Shown here piece after piece: positions 7,739 through 17,400 of a DNA stretch of 64,000 bases. The DNA is from a virus. A program made the translations under genes and the position numbers. Where the stretch lies: positions 1 through 64,000 of the IMG/VR virus record IMGVR_UViG_3300031963_005661; one strand, 5' to 3'. Numbering within the stretch: the first letter of the stretch is position 1; each line of letters starts with the position of its first letter. The notes below the pieces were generated by a model. It searched no databases. It was not told the origin of the DNA and saw nothing but the letters and a program-made list of their open reading frames with translations.

Positions 7739-9124
7739 TTAATCTTCTAAATCCATTTCTAACAACTTCTTAGCCAGATTTTGTTTCGTAACCGTTTCAC
7801 CATTTTGCATCTGTTTCTTTAACATAATACCTTTTGCTGACGCCTCATCAAAAATCTCAATCTTCCCGATACCGGCGTCAATAATCATCGGGAGCGTCTG
7901 ACCATCGGCCCCAAATCGGTTCTTAATAACGTGTGCTCGACCCGTCTTATGAACCTTATCTTCCAGCTTCCGTGAGATAGAGATAACCAAGTCAGCGGTC
8001 ATAATCTTGGCATAGGACTCAGCAATCTTATCTGCTTGAATGACTTCATCTTGGATACTGGACCGCTGGGTTTGCGAAGCCGTCCAAATAGGAACTCCCA
8101 ATTCACCAGCCAAGCCACGAAGTTCTTCATAGATAGCACCCAGCTCTTGATGTCGGGCGTCGGTACGAGCTGTGGCACTCATCAAATCCGCGTAATCTAC
8201 GATAATAACATCGGGCTTGAATCCCAGCGATGCCATCTGCTGAACGTGGGCCTGAATCGTATGTGAGGTAATGGTTCGAGCGGGATAATATTTAATAATA
8301 ATTTCACCCTTAATTTGCTCAACCAGCTCCCGAATGATTTCTGGGTGCTCTGGTACCTTACCTGGCTCAATCCCCGTATAAATCGTATCATATCGTAGAC
8401 CGACATAATTCTCATTTAATTCAAGAGTATAGTGGACCACCTTCTTCCCAGCCTTCAACGCATTAGCTCCAATAGTCGCCAATGCCCAACTCTTACCGAT
8501 ACCAGACGGAGCGATGACCACGCCCAGCTCACCGCCCGCCAATCCACCACCGATAAGAACGTCGATAGCATCCCACCCCGTAGCGATAGTATTACGGGCG
8601 TTCTTCATTAGACGAAGTTCAATATCCTTCTTCCAATCGTGACCGACCGTCTTGGGCTGACCACTTCGCATCGCACCATCAATAATGGTCTTGATTTCAC
8701 CATACTGACCCATCTGCAACAAATCTACTGACTTGATAATCGCAGACTTGAGCGTTTGGTTTTTGGCGAAATCCAAGAAACTATCCTTGATATAATCCAA
8801 ATCATTATCCTTCATCTTCTGGAAAATACCTCGGAGCGATTCAACGATTGATGTACGAAGAGTATCATCCTTGACCGACTTGTTCATCTCAACCTTAAAG
8901 ACTTCCAACGTCGGAAGCACCTTATAATCGTTGAAATATTCCAAAGTCGTTTCCACAATCCATTGATTCGCTTCCAACTCAAAGAAGTTCGGGTTGATAA
9001 CGTCAAACGATTGTGCCAAGAAATCAGGCGAGTTCAGCATCGCAGCCACAGCCTTGGACTGGAAGCTAGGACCGAACTTTGCCAGCGTATCTACATTCTT
9101 ATCGTATTGCTTATGATTTACCAT
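7739..9124 (-). CDS. 41: Replicative DNA helicase (T4 gp41 / DnaB-like)
   Basis: 461 residues. The RecA-like motor has Walker A APSGIGKS (205-212), Walker B DVIIVDYADL (305-314) and a motif-3-like IWTASQTQR, within the GWDAIDVLIGGGL context typical of DnaB family helicases. The N-terminal 160 residues form the helical collar region. It unwinds DNA 5'-3' ahead of the replicase as a hexamer. The start overlaps the end of the nuclease gene upstream by 14 bases. A sigma70-like sequence inside that gene (9190-9218) may give extra transcription. No primase (gp61) is visible in this window. Confidence 0.93.
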   Translation of the reverse strand: MVNHKQYDKNVDTLAKFGPSFQSKAVAAMLNSPDFLAQSFDVINPNFFELEANQWIVETTLEYFNDYKVLPTLEVFKVEMNKSVKDDTLRTSIVESLRGIFQKMKDNDLDYIKDSFLDFAKNQTLKSAIIKSVDLLQMGQYGEIKTIIDGAMRSGQPKTVGHDWKKDIELRLMKNARNTIATGWDAIDVLIGGGLAGGELGVVIAPSGIGKSWALATIGANALKAGKKVVHYTLELNENYVGLRYDTIYTGIEPGKVPEHPEIIRELVEQIKGEIIIKYYPARTITSHTIQAHVQQMASLGFKPDVIIVDYADLMSATARTDARHQELGAIYEELRGLAGELGVPIWTASQTQRSSIQDEVIQADKIAESYAKIMTADLVISISRKLEDKVHKTGRAHVIKNRFGADGQTLPMIIDAGIGKIEIFDEASAKGIMLKKQMQNGETVTKQNLAKKLLEMDLED

Positions 9125-10154
9125 AATATCTCGCTAGTGGACCAAATGAAAAAGTAATCCATTCATCGTAATTTTGGATAGATGATATAATCTTAGTCTT
9201 AAACATCAGCTTTGTCAAGTCCGCCTTCCGAAGCGGTGGACATCCTTCTTCAAACTTATGTAAGATTTTCATCTTTGCATCAACGTTAATATCTACATCA
9301 CGTAAATTCATTAATTGCAAATTTCTATTTACAATACTACTATTATCTAAAATGTTTTCTATCAGCTTAGGCTTCTTTTTACTATCAGCATATTTTTGTT
9401 CAATCAAGTCCAAATTGACCTCAACAGTCGGGTCAGCGAACTCTGGAATATACTTTAATATTGTCTTTTCCCCAGCCCCCTTGATTCCATCAATGTTGTC
9501 ACTCTTATCTCCAAGCAGTGACCGATAGAATACAAAGTTTGACGGATGTACGCCATAGGTTTCCAGAATTATATCAATATCAAATGTCTTTTTCTTGACG
9601 GGATTATAGACCTTGACATTCTCGTTGACCATCTGCATAAAGTCTTTGTCAGTAGAATAGATGATGGATGTACCACGATTCTTCGTAACTAACTCCGACA
9701 TATAGGCAATCGCATCATCTGCTTCAATATAATCTAATGCCAAAATAGATACGGGTAAGCACTCTACCATCTCTACCAATGACACTAGTTGCCACTTCAT
9801 ATTCTCTCGTTCTTGCTCATCCGTGGTCATATCATACGAACGATTCAACCGAGTCGGTGGCTTCCGATTTGCCTTATATTCCTTATAAATCTTCCGCCGA
9901 CGTTGTGACCCACCTTTACCATCAAAGACGAGTACAACTCTGGTAGGCTTGAAATTACGAATAGCAAACCCCAAAGATTTCATAAATCCCGCCATTCCAC
10001 CGATATGATTCCCATCTTCATCTAATGTGGGAATAGCGGCATAACTCCGCATGAATGTGTTAAGGGCATCTACGATAAGGACACGGGAGTTGTATCCAGT
10101 GCCCTTATCGCTATCGAAGTTCATACTATCGAAAACCTTCAGTAAATCAGTCAT
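9111..10154 (-). CDS. rnh: 5'-3' exonuclease / RNase H (T4 Rnh, FEN-1 family)
   Basis: 347 residues of the flap-endonuclease fold: N-terminal VLIVDALNTFMRSY with the first metal-binding Asp, VVLVFDGKGGSQRRRKIYKEYK, EADDAIAYMSEL, YSTDKDFMQMV, and the helix-hairpin-helix LLGDKSDNIDGIKGAGEKT. It should remove RNA primers and flaps from lagging-strand fragments. Its ATG overlaps the end of the recombinase gene by eight bases, so it belongs to the recombination/replication operon. Confidence 0.93.
   Translation of the reverse strand: MTDLLKVFDSMNFDSDKGTGYNSRVLIVDALNTFMRSYAAIPTLDEDGNHIGGMAGFMKSLGFAIRNFKPTRVVLVFDGKGGSQRRRKIYKEYKANRKPPTRLNRSYDMTTDEQERENMKWQLVSLVEMVECLPVSILALDYIEADDAIAYMSELVTKNRGTSIIYSTDKDFMQMVNENVKVYNPVKKKTFDIDIILETYGVHPSNFVFYRSLLGDKSDNIDGIKGAGEKTILKYIPEFADPTVEVNLDLIEQKYADSKKKPKLIENILDNSSIVNRNLQLMNLRDVDINVDAKMKILHKFEEGCPPLRKADLTKLMFKTKIISSIQNYDEWITFSFGPLARYYGKS
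9190..9218 (-). promoter_or_regulatory. Possible internal sigma70-like promoter for the gp41 helicase gene
   Basis: TTGACA, 17 bases, TAAGAT inside the 3' part of rnh, 66 bases before the helicase ATG. The spacer equals that of the other early promoters here, but the -10 is weaker and the site lies in coding sequence. Confidence 0.4.
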
Positions 10155-11310
10155 TTAATAGTTGCTTTTTAGATGGTGATACCTCGTCCTCATCCTCTGC
10201 TGATTCCTTGTTGACCGCAGATGGGTCGAAGTCCTTCTCGTACTTCATAATCATCGCTTCACAAATCTTATCGTACAAGTCAGCCTTCCGTTCTTGGTCA
10301 GCTTCAAGGAACGCTGGGAATTCCTTACTTTGGAACTTCTCATCATTGTATGAATACCATGCACCAGATTGCTTGATGATGCCGTTCTCCTTCAAGACAT
10401 CCAACCAACTGCTGTAATCATCAATACCACGATTGAAGTAAATATTGAATTCAGCTTCACGATATGGCGGGCCCAAACGATTCTTGGTGATGACCGCCTT
10501 CGTAGTGATACCAATGATGTTCCCAGCCGAATCCTTCAACTTACCGACTTGTGACAAACGAATACGAGTCGAAGCGTGGAATCCGATTGCCTTACCACCA
10601 GAAGTGGTGTAGGGGTCAGAGAACGCAGGAGCGTTCATCTTCAAACGGAGCTGATTGGTGAATACGAGAGCAATCTTTTCACGACCCAAAAGATTCGTAA
10701 TCTTTCTCATCGCCTTACTGATAATGATGGACTTTGCCGTTGCGTATCCATCCTTATTGAAGTCCGCAGCCATTTCCGTCTTGGTCGAAGCGGCGGCAAC
10801 AGAGTCAACAACGATAGTGACCAACTTATCCTTCTTTGCAGCGGAACGAACCTTCTCGATGATGTTCACAATAGAATCAAAGATATCTTCAACCGTATCG
10901 TGCTGAACGTAGACCAACTTCTTCATATCTACACCAACGGCAGAGAAGAATTCATCATTGACCGCATTTTCGGTATCAATAAGAACCGCAACACCACCAC
11001 GCTTCTGTGTGGTAGCAATAAGTTGTGCACCGACCAACGACTTACCCGATGCTTCTAATCCCGTCAACTCTGTGATACGACCGGCGGCAATACCACCGTT
11101 CGGACGATTACTGATTGCGATATCCAACATCGTATTTCCCGTTGAAATGAAATCGGTCAAATCAGTCGGGGTTTCCTCTTCTCCATCAAGGAAGTAGGCA
11201 ACTTGTCCATCCTTGTACAACTTGTTCAAGCTATCTGCGATAACTTGGGCCAGTTCATCGCGGTCAGCGGATGGCACTGGCTTCTTTGGTGATTTTGTTT
11301 CCTTAGCCAT
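10147..11310 (-). CDS. uvsX: UvsX/RecA-like recombinase
   Basis: 387 residues. RecA-family ATPase core: Walker A GLEASGKS (84-91), AVLIDTENA with the post-Walker acidic residue, Walker B TIVVDSVAA (165-173), and loop-2 context FTNQLRLKMNAP. The C-terminus is acidic (SAEDEDEVSP). It forms filaments on ssDNA for recombination-dependent replication and repair, working with gp32, whose gene lies immediately upstream. SD AAAGGA precedes the ATG. Confidence 0.95.
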   Translation of the reverse strand: MAKETKSPKKPVPSADRDELAQVIADSLNKLYKDGQVAYFLDGEEETPTDLTDFISTGNTMLDIAISNRPNGGIAAGRITELTGLEASGKSLVGAQLIATTQKRGGVAVLIDTENAVNDEFFSAVGVDMKKLVYVQHDTVEDIFDSIVNIIEKVRSAAKKDKLVTIVVDSVAAASTKTEMAADFNKDGYATAKSIIISKAMRKITNLLGREKIALVFTNQLRLKMNAPAFSDPYTTSGGKAIGFHASTRIRLSQVGKLKDSAGNIIGITTKAVITKNRLGPPYREAEFNIYFNRGIDDYSSWLDVLKENGIIKQSGAWYSYNDEKFQSKEFPAFLEADQERKADLYDKICEAMIMKYEKDFDPSAVNKESAEDEDEVSPSKKQLLND

Positions 11311-11326
11311 AATGTTCCTTTATGTA

Positions 11327-11379
11327 ACAAAACACGCAGGGGCTAGGTAGTTTTAAGGCTACCTAGCACCACAGCGTGT
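11327..11379 (-). terminator. Rho-independent terminator after gene 32
   Basis: Nested stems CTAGGTAG/CTACCTAG and, outside them, ACACGC/GCGTGT, then TTTTGTT on the minus strand. It lies between the gp32 stop and uvsX, and would let gp32 be made in excess as in T4. Confidence 0.8.
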
Positions 11380-11389
11380 CTTTGGTTAA

Positions 11390-12184
11390 TTAATCGTTGA
11401 ACAGCTCGTCAAACGCATCAACGGCGTTCTTGACGTTCTCCTTTGGAGCGGCAGCGGTAGCCGTAACAGCCTTCGGCTCCTCAGCCTCACGAGCGGGAGT
11501 GATGACCGCATTATCAGGGTCAAGATACTTCTCAAGCGTGACCTTCAGCTCGTTGTAGGTCGGCTCCGTATAAAGCTCCTTGATATCGGGCTGAGTGGTC
11601 ATCCACAGATTCGCCTGTGAAGCGTCCGACGAAAGCGGAGTCTGTGACGGCTTGACCTTTACCGAAGTCTTGGCGAAACTGGTATCCGACTTCTCCTTCG
11701 GAATGTACTCAACTACGATGTCACGACCAGTCTTAACATCGGTGATATCGCCGTAATCGGGGTCAGAGATGTAGGAAAGAAGTTCCTGATAGACCGTCTT
11801 ACCGAACGAGTAGAAGCGAACACCCTTATCCTCTTCACCACGAACGATGACAGGAATGTAGGTACGGAGCTTCGGCATAAACGGACGAGCCTCCGCATAC
11901 CGAGCCTTCGCATCGGGCTCACGCTGGGTATCATTCCGAACGGAATCAGCAAACTCCGCAATCGGGTCACGATTACCATACGAGAGAGGTGAAAGATAAG
12001 TCTTGTTGCCGAGATAGTGGAAGTAAAGTTCGATAAAGGGATTCGCGGGGTTATCCTTCCACGGGACGATACGGATGACCGTCTTGCCTTCCTTGGGCTT
12101 CCAGATAGCGGTATCGCGGTCCCCACCGCCGGTACGCTTGAAACTGTTCAGCTTGCTCTTTAGTGCATTAATGTCTAACGCCAT
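11390..12184 (-). CDS. 32: Single-stranded DNA-binding protein (T4 gp32-like)
   Basis: 264 residues. A basic N-terminus (INALKSKLNSFKRT) resembles the cooperative LAST region of gp32. The OB-fold follows (KTVIRIVPWKDNP, FIELYFHYLGNKTYLSP), and the C-terminal tail is acidic (VDAFDELFND), as needed for partner binding. The protein has no cysteine at all, so the zinc module of T4 gp32 is absent. A near-perfect sigma70 promoter stands upstream, AAGGAG precedes the ATG and a terminator follows: a self-contained, strongly expressed early gene. Confidence 0.92.
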   Translation of the reverse strand: MALDINALKSKLNSFKRTGGGDRDTAIWKPKEGKTVIRIVPWKDNPANPFIELYFHYLGNKTYLSPLSYGNRDPIAEFADSVRNDTQREPDAKARYAEARPFMPKLRTYIPVIVRGEEDKGVRFYSFGKTVYQELLSYISDPDYGDITDVKTGRDIVVEYIPKEKSDTSFAKTSVKVKPSQTPLSSDASQANLWMTTQPDIKELYTEPTYNELKVTLEKYLDPDNAVITPAREAEEPKAVTATAAAPKENVKNAVDAFDELFND

Positions 12185-12251
12185 TGTACTTCTCCTTGTG
12201 TTTAGAGTGTTTAGGGTGTTTATAACAAGTAGTTTACCCCAAGTGTCTTGA

Positions 12252-12280
12252 AGTATACTACCAAAAATTTAGTTTGTCAA
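12252..12280 (-). promoter_or_regulatory. Sigma70-type (early) promoter for gene 32
   Basis: TTGACA, 17 bases, TATACT on the minus strand, in the 103-base spacer upstream of the gp32 gene. Confidence 0.8.
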
Positions 12281-12287
12281 GTGCAGT

Positions 12288-12689
12288 TTAGAAATTCAGA
12301 ATTTGTTGTATTTTAGTACGAACTATTTTTAATTGGCCGTGGGCCGTAACTAGAATAGAATTCTTTAATTCATCCCAATTTACCCTATACGCCTTATCAA
12401 TAATACCACCATTCTTACTTGCGATAAGAGCATTTAATGCATTAATGGTGTATATTGTATTGGTTTGCTTTTTCCGATGTACGGAAATAGTGGAAGCCGG
12501 AGGTTGGTGTCCAGCCTTCAATGACCCCACAACAATATTATATGTTAAAATTAGTTGATTGGCGTCATCAACATTTTCTAACACATAGATATTATTAAAA
12601 GCCAATTTATAGGAATCTTGGATAGCCTTTACGTGCTGTTCCAATTCTGCGGCTGGAATAAACGTGCAAAGTAACTGAGTTTCGTTCAT
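12288..12689 (-). CDS. Conserved-looking hypothetical protein
   Basis: 133 residues, not recognised. It is predicted soluble, without signal peptide or membrane segment. A basic stretch (SVHRKKQTNT) is followed by a helical segment (TINALNALIASKNGG) and VNWDELKNSILV, so nucleic-acid binding is possible but unproven. It lies between the family-A polymerase-like gene and gp32, in the replication block. The upstream spacer carries a TACTTATT motif. Confidence 0.75.
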   Translation of the reverse strand: MNETQLLCTFIPAAELEQHVKAIQDSYKLAFNNIYVLENVDDANQLILTYNIVVGSLKAGHQPPASTISVHRKKQTNTIYTINALNALIASKNGGIIDKAYRVNWDELKNSILVTAHGQLKIVRTKIQQILNF

Positions 12690-12720
12690 ATGATACTCTT
12701 AAGAAGCGTTAATCACTTCA

Positions 12721-12728
12721 AATAAGTA
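12721..12728 (-). promoter_or_regulatory. TAYTTATW motif before the hypothetical gene at 12689
   Basis: TACTTATT on the minus strand, 31 bases upstream of the ATG, preceded by ACAATTTGA. Confidence 0.3.
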
Positions 12729-12748
12729 TCAAATTGTCTTTGATAAAC

Positions 12749-14023
12749 TTATATTTTATGTAAGAAAAGATTATCGTAATTAGCCCCACGATACTGACGA
12801 ACAGGAAATCCACCGGCGCTCAATATATTGGCCACGTTTTCCATAGAATCCAATTCAGTATTTGGGACATCCAATAGAATTGCATCATACGTGTATAGAA
12901 TGACTCTAGATTCATGCATTCCAAGGAAATTACAGACATCATACACCCGTTGGATGGCTTCTTCGGTTTCCGTCAACTGCATCATATAGTTGAATACCTT
13001 GTTCTTGGAAGCGTCCACCAAGGTCACTTTGCGACCCGTTCCTGACAATACAAATCCATTCTGACGGTATTCTTCCCACAGTTTGGAGGAATACCCCTTA
13101 ATCTTTTGGAAGAACTCTACGCCACCCGTATCGTCGGACTGACCATACATCAAGGCAAAGGTACGGGCCTTAGACTCCTCATACTGCTCTTCGGTCACTT
13201 CATCCACTCCATAATACTGCTGAGCGAGATAGGTGTGAAGTGAGGTGGGTGGGAGTTGGTAATCCATTAACTTCCCAGCCAACCGCAAGTGGAACGCCTC
13301 ATAATCGAACTGAACCAATGTTCCGTTTTCCCCGAACCGACTGACAAACTTCTCACGGGAACCATCGTTTTTGTTCAGAGCGGCAAAGTTGATGCCACCG
13401 AAGGCATTACTTGGACGGCCGGTAGACGTATAGATGTTATAATCGGAATATACGAAGTTATTATCGGTCGTATACAATCCAGACTTCTCAATACTGGCCA
13501 ACGTCGGAATCGTTATCTGGTTGATGAACTGGAACGCCGAGTCGTGTTCCGTGGACTCATATCGCTTGTAGAGATGTTCGCAATGTTGAAGGAACGCCTC
13601 TGCGGTTTCCACCCATGAAGTCAACGGGATACTATAGTGAAGATTCTTGAACTTGAATTGATTTTTAATCTGATGAATACCCATCGTATAGAATTCACGA
13701 TAGATAGGAATCACATCATAGTTAAGGTGTAGTATCGTAGCCAAATCTACAATGTTTACTGCATTAGTCAGATGACGCAGTTCCTTCTGGTGAAGGGTAA
13801 TTAACTTGTGTGCACGCTTCAAATCCATCTCAAAGTGTGGAGCGTCTGGATGGTTCACGGATACGGTATAGAACGTTCCATCGTCAAAACGAAAATGGAG
13901 TGATGACAACTTGTTCTGTACGGGATGCAGAAACGCATCAACCGCCACGGGATAGACGTACGCCGTCTCTTCCTCTAAGCGGTTGGTGAGTTGTATAATA
14001 TCGTCTAGTCGCGTGATAACCAT
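12749..14023 (-). CDS. Family-A DNA polymerase-like protein (polymerase domain only, divergent)
   Basis: 424 residues. Landmarks of the PolA palm and fingers are visible: TSTGRPSN (200-206) like the TGRLSS motif; motif A LVQFDYEAFHLRLAG with D240; an O-helix KARTFALMYG with K285, Y293 and G294; motif C LYTYDAILLDV with D380. The two metal-binding aspartates and the O-helix Lys/Tyr are kept. The Glu of motif A is His, the His-Asp-Glu of motif C is Tyr-Asp-Ala, and the O-helix Arg is missing. No 3'-5' or 5'-3' exonuclease domain precedes it. Since the genome has a full PolB replicase, this may be a specialised (translesion, gap-filling or primer) enzyme. A sigma70-type promoter lies upstream. 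Confidence 0.75.
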   Translation of the reverse strand: MVITRLDDIIQLTNRLEEETAYVYPVAVDAFLHPVQNKLSSLHFRFDDGTFYTVSVNHPDAPHFEMDLKRAHKLITLHQKELRHLTNAVNIVDLATILHLNYDVIPIYREFYTMGIHQIKNQFKFKNLHYSIPLTSWVETAEAFLQHCEHLYKRYESTEHDSAFQFINQITIPTLASIEKSGLYTTDNNFVYSDYNIYTSTGRPSNAFGGINFAALNKNDGSREKFVSRFGENGTLVQFDYEAFHLRLAGKLMDYQLPPTSLHTYLAQQYYGVDEVTEEQYEESKARTFALMYGQSDDTGGVEFFQKIKGYSSKLWEEYRQNGFVLSGTGRKVTLVDASKNKVFNYMMQLTETEEAIQRVYDVCNFLGMHESRVILYTYDAILLDVPNTELDSMENVANILSAGGFPVRQYRGANYDNLFLHKI

Positions 14024-14050
14024 TGGTTCCTCAATAATATATTTTAATTA

Positions 14051-14079
14051 AATATAATATTAAGTGGAACGGTTGTCAA
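14051..14079 (-). promoter_or_regulatory. Sigma70-type (early) promoter for the PolA-like gene
   Basis: TTGACA, 17 bases, TATATT on the minus strand, 27 bases before the ATG at 14023; the -35 lies in the end of the gene upstream. Confidence 0.75.
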
Positions 14080-14407
14080 CCCCTTGAAAATATTCTAACG
14101 GGTTGTATAAGAGCCGAGACAACTCAGGCATCTGTCTACTATAAAAATTTACGGTAACTTGATTTTTGTGCCGGGCACCATACACGGGCTTACCATCCAC
14201 GGCGGTAATATTGTTCGCATACCCCGAAATTAGCCACGGTAATTCAAGTGTTTGATAAAAAGCATTTTTCTTAAACTCATCGTATTGCTTCTTATCAACT
14301 TCAACCACCTTTGGGTCGGATATAAACTTGACAAAATATCTACTAACAAATCCTTTTTCAATATCCGTAGTTGTTATTTTTGGCTTGTTACTTAATGGTG
14401 CTTTCAT
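14060..14407 (-). CDS. Hypothetical protein, last gene of the baseplate operon
   Basis: 115 residues starting at the ATG (MKAPLSNK) that shares a base with the stop codon of the large hub gene (TAATG). It reads as a compact alpha/beta protein (RYFVKFISDP, AFYQTLELPWLISG, NQVTVNFYSRQMPEL) with no signal or membrane segment. The coupling suggests a baseplate or hub accessory protein. The family is not recognised. Confidence 0.8.
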   Translation of the reverse strand: MKAPLSNKPKITTTDIEKGFVSRYFVKFISDPKVVEVDKKQYDEFKKNAFYQTLELPWLISGYANNITAVDGKPVYGARHKNQVTVNFYSRQMPELSRLLYNPLEYFQGVDNRST

Positions 14408-17400
14408 TATTGTTCCCAAGGCTTGGGTACGCCTGTAATTTGGATTTTGGTAAAGTCTTGATTACGTACGCTTGCAGCAGATGGTGTAGTTGTTCGTCCT
14501 TGTGAAGCGTTTGGATTTTTAACTATACTGTTTGGTGGGGCGGACGTTGTTCCGGCCGGTGAAGTATCCTTACAGTGTGTGTATACTGCTCCCGGTTCTA
14601 ATTTTGATGTTGGACGATATCTAAAGCGTCCTTGAATTTGTGTAGTCCATCCAGTTTGTGCAGTAAACTTATGTATTACTTTAGTCACCACATAGAATCC
14701 TCGTTCTAGAATAGATGGCACGCGGTCTATCAAGAATGATTGAAACAAATTTATACCACCTATACCCGGCAACGTAACATCTGCGACGGTCTTTGTAAGA
14801 TTTGAACTATTAAATGCGTGTGCAATTGGTTCTACTCTACCGTTTTCTAAGTTAGTAGAATCTATATTTAACTGCTTCATCATTCGAGATGGATTAATTT
14901 CAATCAATTCCAAGGCAGTACCTAAATCAGCATATTCTCGAACAAAGTTCACTAGATTGGGATTTCCTAATGAAATAGTGGCATCACCCACATCTAATTT
15001 AGCCTGAATATCGTCTATAGTAGTTTGATATTTTCTAACGTCATCCCCGTATGGACCAGTATACGGATCTCTACTAACGATACGTTGCGCTTCGGTAGGA
15101 TTATATCCCGCGCTTTGTAGTCCACCTAATTGACGAAGCCGTGCATTTTCTAATCCTATTGATGCCAACCGTTGTTCTTCACGTAAATTTCTAAGTGCAT
15201 CGTCTTCGCACGCACTTTCTGAAATACAATCTTCATCGGGATTACACGGAGTAAACAAGTTCTGAATTAATGACAATTCTCTTAATTCTGGTACATTGAT
15301 AGATTGTAACGTTCCCTTTTGCGCAGGACCACCAATATTGGCAATAGCTTGCACCGCAATAACCTGAGGTAAGTTAAAATCTACTGCCAAGTCTAATAAA
15401 TCACTACCAAGTTCTCCATCTTGGAATAATTTAGTTTTTCTATTGAACATATAGATATAGTTAGCATCATCACTGTTCGGAGATGCTTCATATCTACTTA
15501 TTTTAATTCCAGATATATTGTCTAAAATATTATTCGATTGTAATTCTTCTAAATCGATACTTAGGTCTGTCTTACTCTCCTTACTTTCCAATCTGGTTAA
15601 TGGCTTTGACAAGCCCATATCAATAATATGCATGCCCGGATTAGTTACATCCGTTGAATAGACTTGTAAGTTCCAGTATCCTTCTGTTGCAGAATTCATC
15701 ATATTCAATAAATTACTGATTGCCGAACTGACTGTATCTGCCGATGTAAATGCCTGCTTAATAGCTTTCGTGTTTAACCACACTCCACGATACAGATATG
15801 AGGCGCCCGCTTGAGAATTTATATTGTTAAGTGTATTTTCAAACGGAACAGATGATGCATAAAATTGGTCAAGTAAGTTATTATTATTTAAAATTTCTAA
15901 TCGTTGAGATGCATCTGAAGATCCTGGTATTTCTGCAAAACGGATAATACTTCGATACCTACTCTTGTCTAATGAAGTTTCATACGCGGATTGAGCTCTT
16001 GGATTAAAGACCACCATAACTTCCGGATTAACTGACCGTAAATTTGGATGATATCCAACTTGATTAGCAATAAGACCTTTATTAGATTCTTCTTCAGTTG
16101 CTTCTTTTGAAATACGTAATACTGCCAAATCTGCTGCGGCCGAAGTACCTAACATACTGGCAATTCCGTAGGTTGTGTCATTTAATACTTTTTCTACGAA
16201 AAATCTCCAACTAATAAAATATTCGTTTTCTCTGGTACCGCCTTCCGAGCTGGCGGCACCGGTACTATTTGATTGTTGATTTCTAATTGGAATAATCTGT
16301 CCACTCCATGTATTATCTTCTAAATACTTGGACATTAACTTACTAAACGAATTTTGCTTCCAAGAATAGGCGTTATTAAAATATTCTTGAACATCCATAG
16401 TTTTACAATTTGTTGTTGGACTTGCACACGTAGATTTTACTCCCGTGTGCTTTGTTGGAACTTCAAATTGTTGAACAGAATGTACGGTTAGATTTATTTC
16501 GTATGTATTATTTTTGTTATACTTTAAATTAAAGTTGGCTACATAACAAATAAACAGTTCATAGTTACCATAATTGTTATAGATATATCGCTTGATAAAC
16601 TTCTTTTGTTTATCGGGATTGACAATTAGTTCACTAAATTCGTTTTGGATATCTTCCTTTGGTTGATTCCAATCATACGGGGTAATCTTAAACTCGTTTT
16701 TGTTTGATGACATTCTGCCTAACTCTAACACAACTCTAGTCGCCGGTCGTAGGAAATATGTAAGTAATGCATCTACTTGACCAACAGAGTACGCTGCAAT
16801 TTTTATGTTTGCTTTAAGTAGTCCACCACGAACTCCCATAGGGCCAGCGGTACTACGTTCCGCGTTTATTTCCGTGATGCCTGGGATAGGAATGTTACGT
16901 TGGTCGGTTGTGGCAGCACTACTAGACACCACAACAGGAATTCGTACTGGCGTCCCAGTGGTTCCATTTGATGTAGCATAGCCAATAATACTTCTATTAT
17001 CTTGTGGATAGTAGATGTCCTTAAATGAACTTTCAGGATTTCCGTGCATACCCAACGACGGACACCATGCCGCGCCTCTTGCCGTTAAATTACTACTCTT
17101 TACGTTCATCAGAGAAGTGAGCTTTACAAACGGCATATACGTATTAGCTGTTTCAGCCGCTACTCTCCGTCGTGTTAACTCATATTGAATTTTTGGATGA
17201 AATGATTCCAGTGACCCAATAAACGGAGTAATCGCTGAATTACCGAACTCTGGAGCGTTTGAAAGTGTAGTAACCAGTACCCCTTCTTGGGAAGGAATCC
17301 AATTGATTCCTACGGATAGCCAATATTCATTTACTCGTTGTCGAGCTCCTTCTTGGTTTTCATCATCCCACCTAGCTTTTCCATCCGTTGAATCCCAATA

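Noticed and set aside
11713-12126. Alternative 137-codon minus-strand frame inside gene 32
   Set aside because: It overlaps gp32 in another frame, is Arg/Ser-rich without structure, and has no own SD.
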